A stretch of 64,000 nucleotides of DNA, from contig NZ_BLKZ01000002.1 of NCBI RefSeq assembly GCF_010723575.1, positions 1,031,340 to 1,095,339 on the forward strand, read 5' to 3'. A model generated the notes under the pieces. That model did no database searches. It had not been told where the DNA came from and saw only the letters and a list, made by a program, of their open reading frames with translations. Positions 16,939-26,092 of the stretch are shown here, one piece after another. The position numbers and the translations under genes were made by a program. The stretch's first letter is position 1, and the number at the start of each line of letters is the position of its first letter. Source of the DNA: Mycobacterium bourgelatii (GTDB taxonomy: Bacteria > Actinomycetota > Actinomycetes > Mycobacteriales > Mycobacteriaceae).

Positions 16939-17053
16939 TCATTCGTTCTTGATCGCGCGGGCGTGTTAAGGCGCCAAGAGGTGAAAAGCCTGCGGTGCGG
17001 TGCGTACGGTGAGTGCGGTGGCCAAGCCCGCCTCCCTGACCGCCGAACGAGCC

Positions 17054-18295
17054 ATGACTGCCGAAATCAAGACCCCTGCCGCTGCGCGCACGTGGACGCC
17101 ACGGATCGCCGCGCAGCTATCGGTGCTCGCCGCGGCGGCCTTCATCTACGTCACCGCCGAAATCCTGCCGGTCGGTGCGCTGTCGGCGATAGCACGAAAC
17201 CTGCACGTCAGCGTCGTCTGGGTGGGCACGTTGTTGACGTGGTACGCGCTGGTCGCGGCGCTGACCACGGTGCCGTTGGTGCGCTGGACCGCACACTGGC
17301 CGCGGCGTCGGGCGCTGCTCCTGAGCCTGGTCTGTCTGACGGCGTCGCAGGTGATCTCGGCGCTGGCGCCCAACTTCGCGGTGCTCGCCGCTGGACGGGT
17401 GCTCTGCGCGGTCACGCACGGCCTGCTCTGGTCGGTTATCGCACCGATCGCCACCCGGTTGGTGCCGCCTAGCCACGCCGGTCGCGCCACGATGTCGATT
17501 TACATCGGCACCAGCCTGGCGCTGGTGGTGGGCAGCCCGCTGACCGCCGTCCTGAGCCTGATGTGGGGTTGGCGACTGGCTGCGGTCTGCGTCACGGTCG
17601 CCGCCGCCGTCGTCACCGTCGCGGCCCGGCTGCTGCTGCCCGAAATGCCGCTCAGCGAGGACCAACTGCAGCACGTGGGACCGCGGGCGCGGCATCACCG
17701 CAACTCGCAGTTGATCAAGGTCAGCCTGATCACGATGGTCGGTGTCACCGGCCACTTCGTCTCCTACACCTACATCGTGGTGCTCATCCGCGAGGTCGTC
17801 GGCATCCGAGGGCCCAACCAAGCGTGGATGTTGGCCGCCTACGGCGCCGCGGGGGTGATCGCGGTGGCCCTGGTGGCGCGGCCGCTGGACCGTCGGCCCA
17901 AGGGCGCCATCGTCATGTGCATCGCCGGGTTGACGATCCCGTTCGTCCTGCTGGCGGCGCTGGCGTTCGGGGGGCATCGCGCCCCGCTGACGTCGTTGCT
18001 CGTCGGGACAGCGGCGATCGTGCTGTGGGGCGCGATGGCTACCGCGGTGTCGCCAATGCTGCAGTCGGCGGCGATGCGCAGCGGCGCCGACGATCCGGAC
18101 GGTGCCTCGGGCCTGTATGTGACGGCGTTCCAGGTGGGCATCATGGCCGGATCGTTGCTGGGCGGGCTGCTGTACGAGCGCAGCGTCGCGATGATGCTCA
18201 CCGCCTCGGCCGTCTTGATGGCGATCGCCCTGGTCGGGATGGCCACTACCCGGCAGCCGTTCGACGATGCGGCAGCAAGTTCACATGTTCAGTAA
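17054..18295 (+). CDS. MFS efflux transporter (Rv0191-like)
   Basis: 413 residues from ATG 17054, the same length as Rv0191; a GTG at 17000 is also in frame. Twelve hydrophobic segments are expected from the sequence, with the family motif VPLVRWTAHWPRRRALLLSL (motif A region) in loop 2-3 and a second RPLDRRPKGAIVM after helix 8. It resembles the sugar-efflux/chloramphenicol-resistance (Cmx, AraJ) subgroup. Rv0191 has been linked to drug efflux. It follows ricR on the same strand by 115 bases; no own RicR site was seen. Confidence 0.9.
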   Translation: MTAEIKTPAAARTWTPRIAAQLSVLAAAAFIYVTAEILPVGALSAIARNLHVSVVWVGTLLTWYALVAALTTVPLVRWTAHWPRRRALLLSLVCLTASQVISALAPNFAVLAAGRVLCAVTHGLLWSVIAPIATRLVPPSHAGRATMSIYIGTSLALVVGSPLTAVLSLMWGWRLAAVCVTVAAAVVTVAARLLLPEMPLSEDQLQHVGPRARHHRNSQLIKVSLITMVGVTGHFVSYTYIVVLIREVVGIRGPNQAWMLAAYGAAGVIAVALVARPLDRRPKGAIVMCIAGLTIPFVLLAALAFGGHRAPLTSLLVGTAAIVLWGAMATAVSPMLQSAAMRSGADDPDGASGLYVTAFQVGIMAGSLLGGLLYERSVAMMLTASAVLMAIALVGMATTRQPFDDAAASSHVQ

Positions 18296-18412
18296 CGCGG
18301 CAGGTCAACGGCGCGAAATTTGACTCTGGCGGGGCGTGCAGCCGTTGACGAAGCGGAAATCGACCACCTCGCTATGCCACACTGGGTCGCAATGTGACTG
18401 AAGGGATGCATT

Positions 18413-19453
18413 ATGTCGCGCACGATGAGGACCCTGAAAAGGGCGCGCCTCTTCGCCGCACTGAACGCAGCCGGCGCGGTTGCGGTGCTGATCCTGGGCT
18501 CGGGCCTCGCCCTGGCCGACCCTGAAGACGCGCCGCCCGCACCCGGGGTAGTCGAGCCGGCCGAGCCGGGCCCGTTCCCGCCATTGGCTCTGCCGCCGGA
18601 TCCGTTCGCCGTGCCGCCGCCTGCTGACCCGTTCGCGGTGCCGCCGGCTGACCCGGCCGTCGTACCGCCGCCCGGTGACCCATTTGCGGTGCCGGTGGCC
18701 GCTGGGCCCGTCGCCGGCCAGGACCCGACGCCGTTCGTCGGCGAGCCGCCGTTTCGGCCGCCGACCTTCAACCCGGTCAACGGCGCGCTGGTCGGCGTGG
18801 CCAAACCGATCATCATCAACTTCGCGGTGCCCATCGCTGATCGGGCGTTGGCCGAGCAGGCCATCCACATCTCGTCGATTCCGCCGGTGCCGGGCAAGTT
18901 CTACTGGATGACACCGTCCCAGCTGCGTTGGCGTCCGTTGCAGTTCTGGCCACCGAACACCGCCGTCAACATCGACGCGGCCGGCACCAAGTCCAGCTTC
19001 CGTACCGGTGATGCGTTGGTGGCCACCGCCGATGACGCGACCCACCAGATGACCATCACCCGCAACGGAACCGTCGTTAAGACGTTCCCGATGTCAATGG
19101 GGATGGCGTCCGGCGGCCACCAGACGCCAAACGGCACGTACTACGTGCTCGAGAAGATGCCCACGGTGGTCATGGACTCGTCGACGTACGGGGTGCCGGT
19201 CAACTCGGCCAATGGCTACAAGGTGACGGTGCAGGATGCCGTCCGGATCGACAACAGCGGAAACTTCGTGCACAGCGCGCCGTGGTCGGTGGCCGATCAG
19301 GGCAGACGGAACGTCAGCCACGGCTGCATCAACCTGAGCCCGGCCAACGCGAAGTGGTTCTTCGACAACTTCGGGTCTGGGGATCCGGTCGTCGTCAAGA
19401 ACTCCGTCGGGATTTACAACAAGCCCGACGGCGCTTCAGACTGGCAAATGTAA
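18413..19453 (+). CDS. L,D-transpeptidase with proline-rich linker (Rv0192-like)
   Basis: 346 residues; ATG 18413 follows GAAGGGA. An N-terminal signal/anchor segment (AALNAAGAVAVLILGSGLALA) is followed by a Pro-rich stretch at about 38-100 with three DPFAVP repeats, then an Ig-like domain and the YkuD catalytic domain. The active site is VSHGCINLS with Cys305 and the upstream GMASGGHQTPNGTYY and HSAPWS segments. The enzyme makes 3-3 crosslinks in peptidoglycan outside the membrane and is the target class of carbapenems. Homologue of Rv0192 (LdtMt4). A second copy follows 70 bases downstream. Confidence 0.92.
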   Translation: MSRTMRTLKRARLFAALNAAGAVAVLILGSGLALADPEDAPPAPGVVEPAEPGPFPPLALPPDPFAVPPPADPFAVPPADPAVVPPPGDPFAVPVAAGPVAGQDPTPFVGEPPFRPPTFNPVNGALVGVAKPIIINFAVPIADRALAEQAIHISSIPPVPGKFYWMTPSQLRWRPLQFWPPNTAVNIDAAGTKSSFRTGDALVATADDATHQMTITRNGTVVKTFPMSMGMASGGHQTPNGTYYVLEKMPTVVMDSSTYGVPVNSANGYKVTVQDAVRIDNSGNFVHSAPWSVADQGRRNVSHGCINLSPANAKWFFDNFGSGDPVVVKNSVGIYNKPDGASDWQM

Positions 19454-19523
19454 CGCGCCGCGAGCAGACGCAGAAGGATCCCTTGGGCGCCGAGATGCGG
19501 GCGCAACACCGGGAGGGACGCGT

Positions 19524-20420
19524 ATGGGACGGAAGAAGGGGCGCTTCTTCGGTGCCCTGAAGGCAACCCTGATGGCTTTGGTGCTGGGCTGGGCACTGGT
19601 ACTGGGCACGGGCCCTGCGGTGGCAGAGCCCGATCCCCCGCCGGGCGATCCAGGAGCTCCCGCGGTCGAAGGGCCCCCGCCGCCCCCGCCTTTCATCGGT
19701 GTGGCGCCGTTCGGACCGCCGAGGATCAACCCCGCCAACGGCGCGACGGTCGGTGTGGGCCAGCCGATCATCATCGACTTCCCCACGCTGGTGGATGACG
19801 CCGGCGCCGCAGAAGCCGCGGTTCGCGTTTCGTCGGTCCCGTCGGTTCCCGGGGTGTTCTACTGGCAGACCCCGACGCAGCTGCGTTGGCGTCCGTACAG
19901 CTTCTGGCCCGCCCATACGGAGGTAACCGTCGACGCGGGAGGCACCGTGTCGAGCTTCCGAACCGGGGATGAGCTGGTGGCGACCGCCGACGACGCCACG
20001 CACCAGCTGACCGTCACCCGCAACGGTGTCGTGGAGAAGACGTTCCCGATATCGATGGGAATGGCTTCGGGTGGACACCAAACCGCGAACGGCACCTACT
20101 ACGTCCAGGAGAAGATGGCGACGGTGGTGATGGACTCCTCGACGTACGGGGTCCCGGTCAATTCGGCGAACGGCTACCGGATCACGGTGACGGACGCCGT
20201 CCGCTTCGACAACAGCGGCAACTTCGTGCACAGTGCGCCGTGGTCGGTCGACGATCAGGGCAGGCGCGACGTAAGCCACGGTTGCATCAACCTCAGCCCT
20301 GCCAACGCCAAGTGGTTCTTCGCCAACTTTGGTCCCGGCGATCCCATCATCGTGAAGAACTCCACCGGCAGCTACACCAGGAACGACGGCTCCAACGACT
20401 GGATGCGCGTCTTCAACTAG
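19524..20420 (+). CDS. Second L,D-transpeptidase, tandem paralogue
   Basis: 298 residues; ATG 19524 follows GGGAGGGA. Signal segment at about 10-33, a short Pro-rich linker, Ig-like domain, then YkuD with Cys254 in VSHGCINLS. The catalytic halves of this and the preceding gene are nearly identical over long runs (for example VMDSSTYGVPVNSANGY in both), whereas the linkers differ strongly. H37Rv has a single gene of this kind here as I recall, so this is a local tandem duplication. The two enzymes may differ in reach through the cell wall. A strong hairpin terminator follows. Confidence 0.92.
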   Translation: MGRKKGRFFGALKATLMALVLGWALVLGTGPAVAEPDPPPGDPGAPAVEGPPPPPPFIGVAPFGPPRINPANGATVGVGQPIIIDFPTLVDDAGAAEAAVRVSSVPSVPGVFYWQTPTQLRWRPYSFWPAHTEVTVDAGGTVSSFRTGDELVATADDATHQLTVTRNGVVEKTFPISMGMASGGHQTANGTYYVQEKMATVVMDSSTYGVPVNSANGYRITVTDAVRFDNSGNFVHSAPWSVDDQGRRDVSHGCINLSPANAKWFFANFGPGDPIIVKNSTGSYTRNDGSNDWMRVFN

Positions 20421-20441
20421 CCGCGAACTAGCCCGCGCCAA

Positions 20442-20490
20442 ACGCAAGATCGCCCTTCTCCGGCGGAACCGGAGGAGGGCGGTTTTGTGT
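20442..20490 (+). terminator. Long-stem intrinsic terminator after the L,D-transpeptidases
   Basis: Arms 20442-20463 and 20469-20490 pair over 22 bases around the loop CGGAA; the only differences from perfect complementarity are G-U compatible. The 3' arm ends in GGTTTTGTGT. The outer part (ACGCAA / TTGTGT) is shared with the hairpins at 23335 and 43299. Confidence 0.8.
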
Positions 20491-20508
20491 CTGTTCGTGG
20501 CGGGCGAT

Positions 20509-20528
20509 TATGTATAGCATCATACATA
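20509..20528. promoter_or_regulatory. Probable autoregulatory operator of the TetR gene
   Basis: TATGTAT (20509-20515), six bases, ATACATA (20522-20528): a perfect 7-bp inverted repeat that overlaps the first possible starts of the TetR-family gene. Its size and position are those of TetR-family operators. It would let the regulator block its own expression and that of the coupled oxidoreductase. Confidence 0.75.
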
Positions 20529-21109
20529 TGCGAAGCCCGCGCGAACGGATGGTGGTCTCGGCTGCGTTGTTGATCCGCGAGCGCGGCGCCCACGCCACCG
20601 CCATTTCCGACGTCCTGGAACACAGCGGCGCGCCACGCGGGTCGGCGTATCACTACTTCCCGGGCGGGCGCACGCAGCTGCTCTGCGAGGCGGTCGATTT
20701 CGCTGCCGAGCACGTCGCCAACCTGATCACCGCGGCGCCCGACAGCATGCAGTTGCTGGACACGCTGATGGACACCTATCGCCAGCAGCTGTTGGACAGC
20801 GACTTCCGGGCCGGCTGCCCCGTCGTGGCGGTGGCCGTCGAAGCGGGTGAGGCGGCGGACCGGGAACGGATGGCTCCGGTCGTCGAACGCGCGGCGGCGG
20901 CATTCGACCGATGGTCCGATCTGATGGCGCAGCGGTTCATCGCCGACGGAATAGCTGCGGCGAGCGCGCACGAGTTGGCGGCGTTGGCGACGTCGGCCCT
21001 CGAAGGCGCGATCGTGCTGGCCCGCGTGCGGCGCGACCTGGCGCCCATCGACGCCGTGCACCGACAACTGCGCAACCTGTTGGCGGCCCAGCTGCCGGAG
21101 AGGACCTGA
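20528..21109 (+). CDS. TetR-family transcriptional regulator (Rv0196-like)
   Basis: 193 residues from ATG 20528; an ATG at 20510 adds six codons and lies inside the operator palindrome. The helix-turn-helix is RERGAHATAISDVLEHSGAPRGSAYHYFPGG, followed by the LmrA/YxaF-like C-terminal domain (GCPVVAVAVEA). The ligand is unknown. The stop overlaps the start of the downstream molybdopterin oxidoreductase (TGATG), so the pair is one operon and the oxidoreductase is the likely target. Confidence 0.9.
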   Translation: MRSPRERMVVSAALLIRERGAHATAISDVLEHSGAPRGSAYHYFPGGRTQLLCEAVDFAAEHVANLITAAPDSMQLLDTLMDTYRQQLLDSDFRAGCPVVAVAVEAGEAADRERMAPVVERAAAAFDRWSDLMAQRFIADGIAAASAHELAALATSALEGAIVLARVRRDLAPIDAVHRQLRNLLAAQLPERT

Positions 21110-23361
21110 TGATGACCACCACCGACTGGCAGCAGACCGCATGCATTCTGTGCGAGTGCAATTGCGGCATCGTGGTGCAGCTCGAAGGCCGCAAACTCGC
21201 CCGGATCCGCGGCGACAAGGCCCATCCGGCCTCGCAGGGTTACACGTGCAACAAGGCGCTTCGGTTGGACCATTATCAGAACAACCGTGCCCGCCTGACT
21301 TCTCCGATGCGCCGTAGGCCCGATGGCAGCTACGAAGAAATCGACTGGGACACAGCGATTGTCGAGATCGCCGAGGGCTTCAAGCGCATCCGCGACACGT
21401 ACGGCGGGGACAAGATCTTCTATTACGGTGGCGGCGGGCAGGGCAACCACCTTGGTGGGGCCTACAGCAGCGCATTCCTGAAGGCGCTCGGTTCGCGCTA
21501 TCGCTCCAATGCGCTGGCGCAGGAAAAGACGGGCGAGGCATGGGTGGACGCCCGTCTGTATGGCGGTCACACCCGGGGCGAGTTCGAGCACGCCGAAGTC
21601 TCGGTGTTCATCGGCAAGAACCCGTGGATGTCGCAGAGCTTTCCGCGAGCGCGGGTGGTGCTCAACGAGATTGCCAAAGACCCGAACCGGTCGATGATCG
21701 TTCTCGATCCCGTGCTCACCGACACCGCGAAGATGGCCGACTTCCACCTGCGGGCAAAGCCGGGCACCGACGCGTGGTGCCTGGCCGCCCTGGCGGCCGT
21801 GCTGGTACAGGAAAACCTTTGCGACGAAGTGTTTCTCGCCGAGCATGTGCATGGCGTCGATGCGGTCCGCGCCGCGCTGCAGGACGTCCCGGTGGCCGAG
21901 TATGCCCAGCACTGCGGAGTGGACGAAGAGTTGATCCGGGCGGCCGCGCGGCGGATCGGGACCGCCGGCAGCGTCTCGGTGTTCGAAGACCTCGGCGTGC
22001 AGCAGGCGCCGAACAGCACGCTCTGCTCGTATCTGAACAAGCTGCTCTGGATCTTGACCGGCAATTTCGCGAGAAAAGGCACGCAGCACCTGCATTCGTC
22101 GCTGGCGCCCCTGCTGGGCACCGCTACCGGCCGCACCCCGGTCACCGGTGCGCCGATCATCGCGGGACTGGTGCCGGCCAACGTGATACCCGAGGAAATC
22201 CTGACCGATCACCCCGACCGGTTCCGGGCGATGATCGTGGAAAGCGGCAACCCCGCCCACTCGCTGGCCGACTCGACCGCCTGCCGCGAAGCGTTCCGGT
22301 CCTTGGAATTGCTCGTGGTCGTCGACGTGGCGATGACCGAGACGGCGCGGTTGGCCCACTACGTGCTGCCCACGGCCTCGCAGTTCGAGAAGCCGGAGGC
22401 GACCTTCTTCAACTTCGAGTTCCCGCACAACGGATTTCAGTTGCGCCGGCCGCTACTGGACCCGTTGCCGGGGACGCTGCCGGAGCCGGAGATCTGGGCG
22501 CGGTTGGTACGGGCGCTCGGAGTGGTGCAGGACGAGGATCTGCGGCCGTTGCGGGAAGCGGCTCGGCAGGGCCGTCAGGCCTACACCGAGGCGTTTCTCG
22601 GTGCGGTAGGGGGCAATCCGACCGTGGCCAAGCTGCTTCCGTACGTGCTGTATGAGACGTTGGGGCCGACACTGCCTGACGGGATGGCCGGCGCGGCCGC
22701 GTTGTGGGGGCTGGCGCAGAAAGTGTTCATGACCTACCCCGACGCCGTCCGGCGGGCCGGGCATGCCGACGGGAATGCGCTGTTCGACGCGATCATGGAC
22801 AACCCGTCGGGGGTCACCTTCACCGCGCACAACTACGCGGATGACTTCGCCTTGATCAGCCACTCCGATCACAAGATCGCGCTGGAAATCCCCGAAATGC
22901 TCGGCGACCTAAGGGGTCTGGCCGCCGCGCCCACGCAGCTGACCACGCCGGACATGCCGATCGTGCTCTCGGTGGGGGAGCGGCGTGCCTTTACCGCCAA
23001 CGACATCTTCCGCGATCCGTCGTGGCGCAAACGCGACGCCGACGGCGCGCTGCGGGTGAGTGTGGAAGATGCGCAGCAATTGGGGTTGGTGGACGGCGGG
23101 CGGGCACGGATCACCACCGCGGCGGGCAGCGCGGAGGCGACGGTCGAGGTCAATGAGACGATGCTGGCCGGACATGCGTCTTTGCCCAACGGGTTTGGGC
23201 TCGACTACGTCGACGAGGACGGCCGCACCGTCGTGCCGGGCGTCGCCCCCAACTCGCTGACATCGTCGACCTGGCGGGACGCCTACGCCGGCACCCCGTG
23301 GCACAAGCACGTGCCGGCCCGCATCGAGCCGTGCCGAGCAGACGCAAACTCGTACGCCTGA
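21109..23361 (+). CDS. Molybdopterin oxidoreductase (Rv0197-like)
   Basis: 750 residues from ATG 21109, overlapping the TetR stop; ATG 21112 is equally possible. An N-terminal [4Fe-4S] motif C12-x2-C15-x3-C19-x27-C47 is followed by the bis-MGD-binding domains (FYYGGGGQGNHLGG, FIGKNPWMSQSFPRAR, VVDVAMTETARLAHYVLPTASQFEKPEATFF) and a C-terminal domain 4 (NGFGLDYVDEDGR). It is cytoplasmic, with no twin-arginine signal. It belongs to the DMSO reductase superfamily near formate dehydrogenase/BisC-like proteins; the substrate is unknown. It ends inside a strong hairpin shared with convergent zmp1. Confidence 0.9.
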   Translation: MMTTTDWQQTACILCECNCGIVVQLEGRKLARIRGDKAHPASQGYTCNKALRLDHYQNNRARLTSPMRRRPDGSYEEIDWDTAIVEIAEGFKRIRDTYGGDKIFYYGGGGQGNHLGGAYSSAFLKALGSRYRSNALAQEKTGEAWVDARLYGGHTRGEFEHAEVSVFIGKNPWMSQSFPRARVVLNEIAKDPNRSMIVLDPVLTDTAKMADFHLRAKPGTDAWCLAALAAVLVQENLCDEVFLAEHVHGVDAVRAALQDVPVAEYAQHCGVDEELIRAAARRIGTAGSVSVFEDLGVQQAPNSTLCSYLNKLLWILTGNFARKGTQHLHSSLAPLLGTATGRTPVTGAPIIAGLVPANVIPEEILTDHPDRFRAMIVESGNPAHSLADSTACREAFRSLELLVVVDVAMTETARLAHYVLPTASQFEKPEATFFNFEFPHNGFQLRRPLLDPLPGTLPEPEIWARLVRALGVVQDEDLRPLREAARQGRQAYTEAFLGAVGGNPTVAKLLPYVLYETLGPTLPDGMAGAAALWGLAQKVFMTYPDAVRRAGHADGNALFDAIMDNPSGVTFTAHNYADDFALISHSDHKIALEIPEMLGDLRGLAAAPTQLTTPDMPIVLSVGERRAFTANDIFRDPSWRKRDADGALRVSVEDAQQLGLVDGGRARITTAAGSAEATVEVNETMLAGHASLPNGFGLDYVDEDGRTVVPGVAPNSLTSSTWRDAYAGTPWHKHVPARIEPCRADANSYA

Positions 23362-23392
23362 GGGCGTTTTCGTACGAGTTTGCGTCTGCTCG
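23335..23392. terminator. Perfect 22-bp inverted-repeat terminator between convergent genes
   Basis: Arms 23335-23356 and 23371-23392 are exact complements, beginning CGAGCAGACGCAAACTCG on the left; the 14-base loop carries the stop codon of the oxidoreductase gene. Symmetry lets it act for both the plus-strand oxidoreductase and the minus-strand zmp1. Outer arms match those at 43299. Confidence 0.85.
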
Positions 23393-23416
23393 CGGGAAGA
23401 GGGGACCTCGCGGGGA

Positions 23417-25402
23417 TTAGTTCCAGATGCGGACGCGGCGGGCGGGTTCCAGGTACAACGCGTCGGCCTCGGCGACGTCAAACGCCTGGTAGAAGGCGTC
23501 GATGTTACGGACCACCCCGTTGCAGCGGAACTCCGGCGGCGAGTGCGGGTCCACCGCCAGACGCCGAATCGCTTCGGCGTCACGCGATTTCGTCCGCCAC
23601 ACCTGGGCCCAGCCGAAGAACACCCGCTGCACGCCGGTCAGGCCGTCGATGACCGGTGCGGGCTCGCCATCCAGTGACAGCTGGTAGGCCAGCAATGCGA
23701 TCGACAGTCCACCGAGGTCACCGATGTTCTCTCCGACGGTGAATGCGCCGTTGACGTGGTGGCCGCCGTTCAGTCCGCGCGGCGTGTAGGCCTCGTACTG
23801 CTCGATCAGGGCCTTGGTGCGGGCGCCGAATTCGGTGCGGTCGTCATCGGTCCACCAGTCGACCAGATTTCCGTCGCCGTCGTACTTGGCGCCCTGGTCG
23901 TCGAAACCGTGCCCGATCTCGTGCCCGATCACCGCGCCGATGCCGCCGTAGTTCGCCGCGTCGTCGGCATCCGGGTCGAAGAACGGAGGCTGCAGAATCG
24001 CTGCGGGGAACACGATTTCGTTCATTCCCGGGTTGTAGTAGGCGTTGACGGTCTGCGGGGTCATGAACCACTCGTCCCGGTCCACCGGACCGCCGAGCTT
24101 GGCCAGTTCCCGGTCGTGGTTGACGGCGTAGCCGCGCTGGTAGTTGCCGTAGAGATCGTCGCGGTCGATCACCAGGTTGGAGTAATCCCGCCACTTGGCC
24201 GGATACCCCACCTTTGCGGTGAACTTGCTCAGCTTGGTCAGCGCCCGCTCGCGGGTCTGCGGCGTCATCCAGTCCAGGTCGCTGATGCTGATCCGGTACG
24301 CCTCGCGCAGGTTGTCCACCAGGGTGTCGATGCGGGCCTTGGCGTCCGGCGGGAAATGCTTTGCCACGTAGAGCTTTCCGACGGCATCGCCCATCAAACT
24401 CTCCACCAGCGAAACGGCGCGCTTCCAGCGGTCCCGGATTTGCTCGGTGCCGGTCAGCGTGCGGCCGTAGAAGTCGAAGTCCTCCTCGACCAGGGCTTGG
24501 GTCAGCCAGGGCGCCCGTGAGCGGATCAAACGCCAACTCGCCCAACGCTTCCAGTCTTCGAAATCCTCGCCTGTCCACAACTCGGCGAAGGTGGTGAGGT
24601 AATCGGGCTGGCGCACAACCAGTTCCGCAACCGCCTCGGGCGTGGTGCCCAGCCCTTGCACCCAGCCGGTCCAGTCGAAGCCCGCCCCTTCGCTTTGCAG
24701 CTCGGCGAAGGTGCGCAGGTTGTAGGTGAGTTCGGCATCGCGGCGCTTGACCACGTCCCAATGCGCGGCGGCCAGTTTCGTCTCCAGCGCCACGATGCGC
24801 GCCGCCGTCTCCGCATGGTCGGCGGTGTCACCACCGAAGACCAGGGCGAACATGCGCGCGATGTGTCCCGGGTAGGCGGCCAGCACCGCGGCGTGCTGCT
24901 CGTCGCGGAAGTAGGACTCGTCGGGCAGGCCGATGCCGGACTGCGAGAAGTGCACCAGGTAGCGCGTCGAGTCTTTGGAGTCGGTGTCCACGTAGAGTCC
25001 GACGCCGCCGCCGACCCCGGTGCGTTGCAATGCGCCGATCACGCCGGCGAGCTCGCTGCGGTCGGTGGCGGCCTCGAGCACGGCGAGTTCGTCGAGCAGA
25101 GGCTGCACACCGCGGCGCTCGACGGCTTCTTCGTCGAGGAAGCTGGCGTAGAGGTCGCCGATGCGCTGCTCATCGGTGCCCGCGGGGGCGCCGGACCGGC
25201 TGGCCTCGACGATCAGGTCGCGGACCTGCTCCTCGGCCCGGTCGTACAGGTGGCGGAAGGCACCGTCGGTGGCCCGGTCGGCGGGGATCTCGTACTCGGT
25301 CAACCAACGGCCGTTGACATGGCCGAAGAGGTCGTCTTGCGGGCGGGCCTCGGGGTCAACATGGCTCAGGTCGATACCGGAGCGAATGGCGGCATACGTC
25401 AC
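23417..25402 (-). CDS. zmp1: Zinc metalloprotease Zmp1 (M13 family)
   Basis: 661 residues, close to the 663 of Rv0198c. M13/neprilysin hallmarks: HEIGH with His494, Glu495 and His498, the third zinc ligand Glu in GENIGDLGG, NAYYNPGMNEIVFPA for substrate binding, and a C-terminal RRVRIW ending. The N-terminal M13_N domain fills residues 15-400. No signal peptide is visible, as in M. tuberculosis where Zmp1 is nevertheless found outside and interferes with inflammasome activation and phagosome maturation. Divergent from omamA with a 42-base gap. Confidence 0.94.
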   Translation of the reverse strand: MTYAAIRSGIDLSHVDPEARPQDDLFGHVNGRWLTEYEIPADRATDGAFRHLYDRAEEQVRDLIVEASRSGAPAGTDEQRIGDLYASFLDEEAVERRGVQPLLDELAVLEAATDRSELAGVIGALQRTGVGGGVGLYVDTDSKDSTRYLVHFSQSGIGLPDESYFRDEQHAAVLAAYPGHIARMFALVFGGDTADHAETAARIVALETKLAAAHWDVVKRRDAELTYNLRTFAELQSEGAGFDWTGWVQGLGTTPEAVAELVVRQPDYLTTFAELWTGEDFEDWKRWASWRLIRSRAPWLTQALVEEDFDFYGRTLTGTEQIRDRWKRAVSLVESLMGDAVGKLYVAKHFPPDAKARIDTLVDNLREAYRISISDLDWMTPQTRERALTKLSKFTAKVGYPAKWRDYSNLVIDRDDLYGNYQRGYAVNHDRELAKLGGPVDRDEWFMTPQTVNAYYNPGMNEIVFPAAILQPPFFDPDADDAANYGGIGAVIGHEIGHGFDDQGAKYDGDGNLVDWWTDDDRTEFGARTKALIEQYEAYTPRGLNGGHHVNGAFTVGENIGDLGGLSIALLAYQLSLDGEPAPVIDGLTGVQRVFFGWAQVWRTKSRDAEAIRRLAVDPHSPPEFRCNGVVRNIDAFYQAFDVAEADALYLEPARRVRIWN

Positions 25403-25444
25403 CCCGCCATACTTACACCTATTTTCGAGTGCGACGATCGGGCC

Positions 25445-26092
25445 ATGCCTGACCAGGAGGAAGCCACCAAGGTGGCCCGTGCCGACGACCCGGAAACGGA
25501 CCCCGAAACCGACCCGGACACCGACGAGGAACTGTCCGACCCGACGTTCACCATTTACGGCATCGCATCAGCGGTGCTCGGCGTTGTCTCGATCGTCGCG
25601 ATCGTGCTCGGTGTGCTCATCTACCAGGCGCGCCAACAAGACTCCGGTGAGCGGATTTATCTGACCAAGGTCATGCAGGCCGCCGCCGAATGGACGAACG
25701 TCCTGATCAACATGAACGCCAGCAACGTCAACCCCAGCCTGCAAAAGTTGCGTGACGGGACGGTCGGACAGCTCAACACCGACTTCGATGCGGCCGTCCA
25801 GCCCTACCGCCAGGTGGTGGAAAAGCTGCAGACACAGAGCGTCGGACGGATCGAAGCGGTTGCCGTCGAATCGGTGCACCACGACCTGGACAGCCAACCC
25901 GGCGTGGCTAGGCAGGTGGTGACCACGAAACTGCCCGCCTTCGCCAGTCGGGCGGATTCGGTGATGGTGGTGGCGACGTCGGTCGCCGAGAATGCCGGCG
26001 CAAAACCGCAGACCGTGCACTGGAACCTGCGGCTCGAGGTCTCCGACATCGAGGGCAAACTGATGATCTCCAAGCTGGAGTCGATCAAATGA
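25445..26092 (+). CDS. omamA: Orphaned Mce-associated membrane protein OmamA (Rv0199-like)
   Basis: 215 residues from ATG 25445; earlier in-frame codons lie antisense to zmp1. Acidic N-terminus with repeated DPETD units (about 1-32), one membrane helix at about 42-65, then an extracytoplasmic Mce-associated domain. In M. tuberculosis OmamA (Rv0199) stabilises Mce1 and Mce4 transporters and is needed for fatty acid and cholesterol import. The stop overlaps the next start (ATGA), so it is coupled to omamB. Confidence 0.88.
   Translation: MPDQEEATKVARADDPETDPETDPDTDEELSDPTFTIYGIASAVLGVVSIVAIVLGVLIYQARQQDSGERIYLTKVMQAAAEWTNVLINMNASNVNPSLQKLRDGTVGQLNTDFDAAVQPYRQVVEKLQTQSVGRIEAVAVESVHHDLDSQPGVARQVVTTKLPAFASRADSVMVVATSVAENAGAKPQTVHWNLRLEVSDIEGKLMISKLESIK

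Noticed and set aside
16931..16954. Direct repeat GTTCTTGATC at the ricR stop
   Set aside because: Two 10-base copies only, one inside coding sequence; no regulatory pattern recognised.
24656..25444. Extended N-terminus for omamA
   Set aside because: Antisense to zmp1; family protein begins at ATG 25445.
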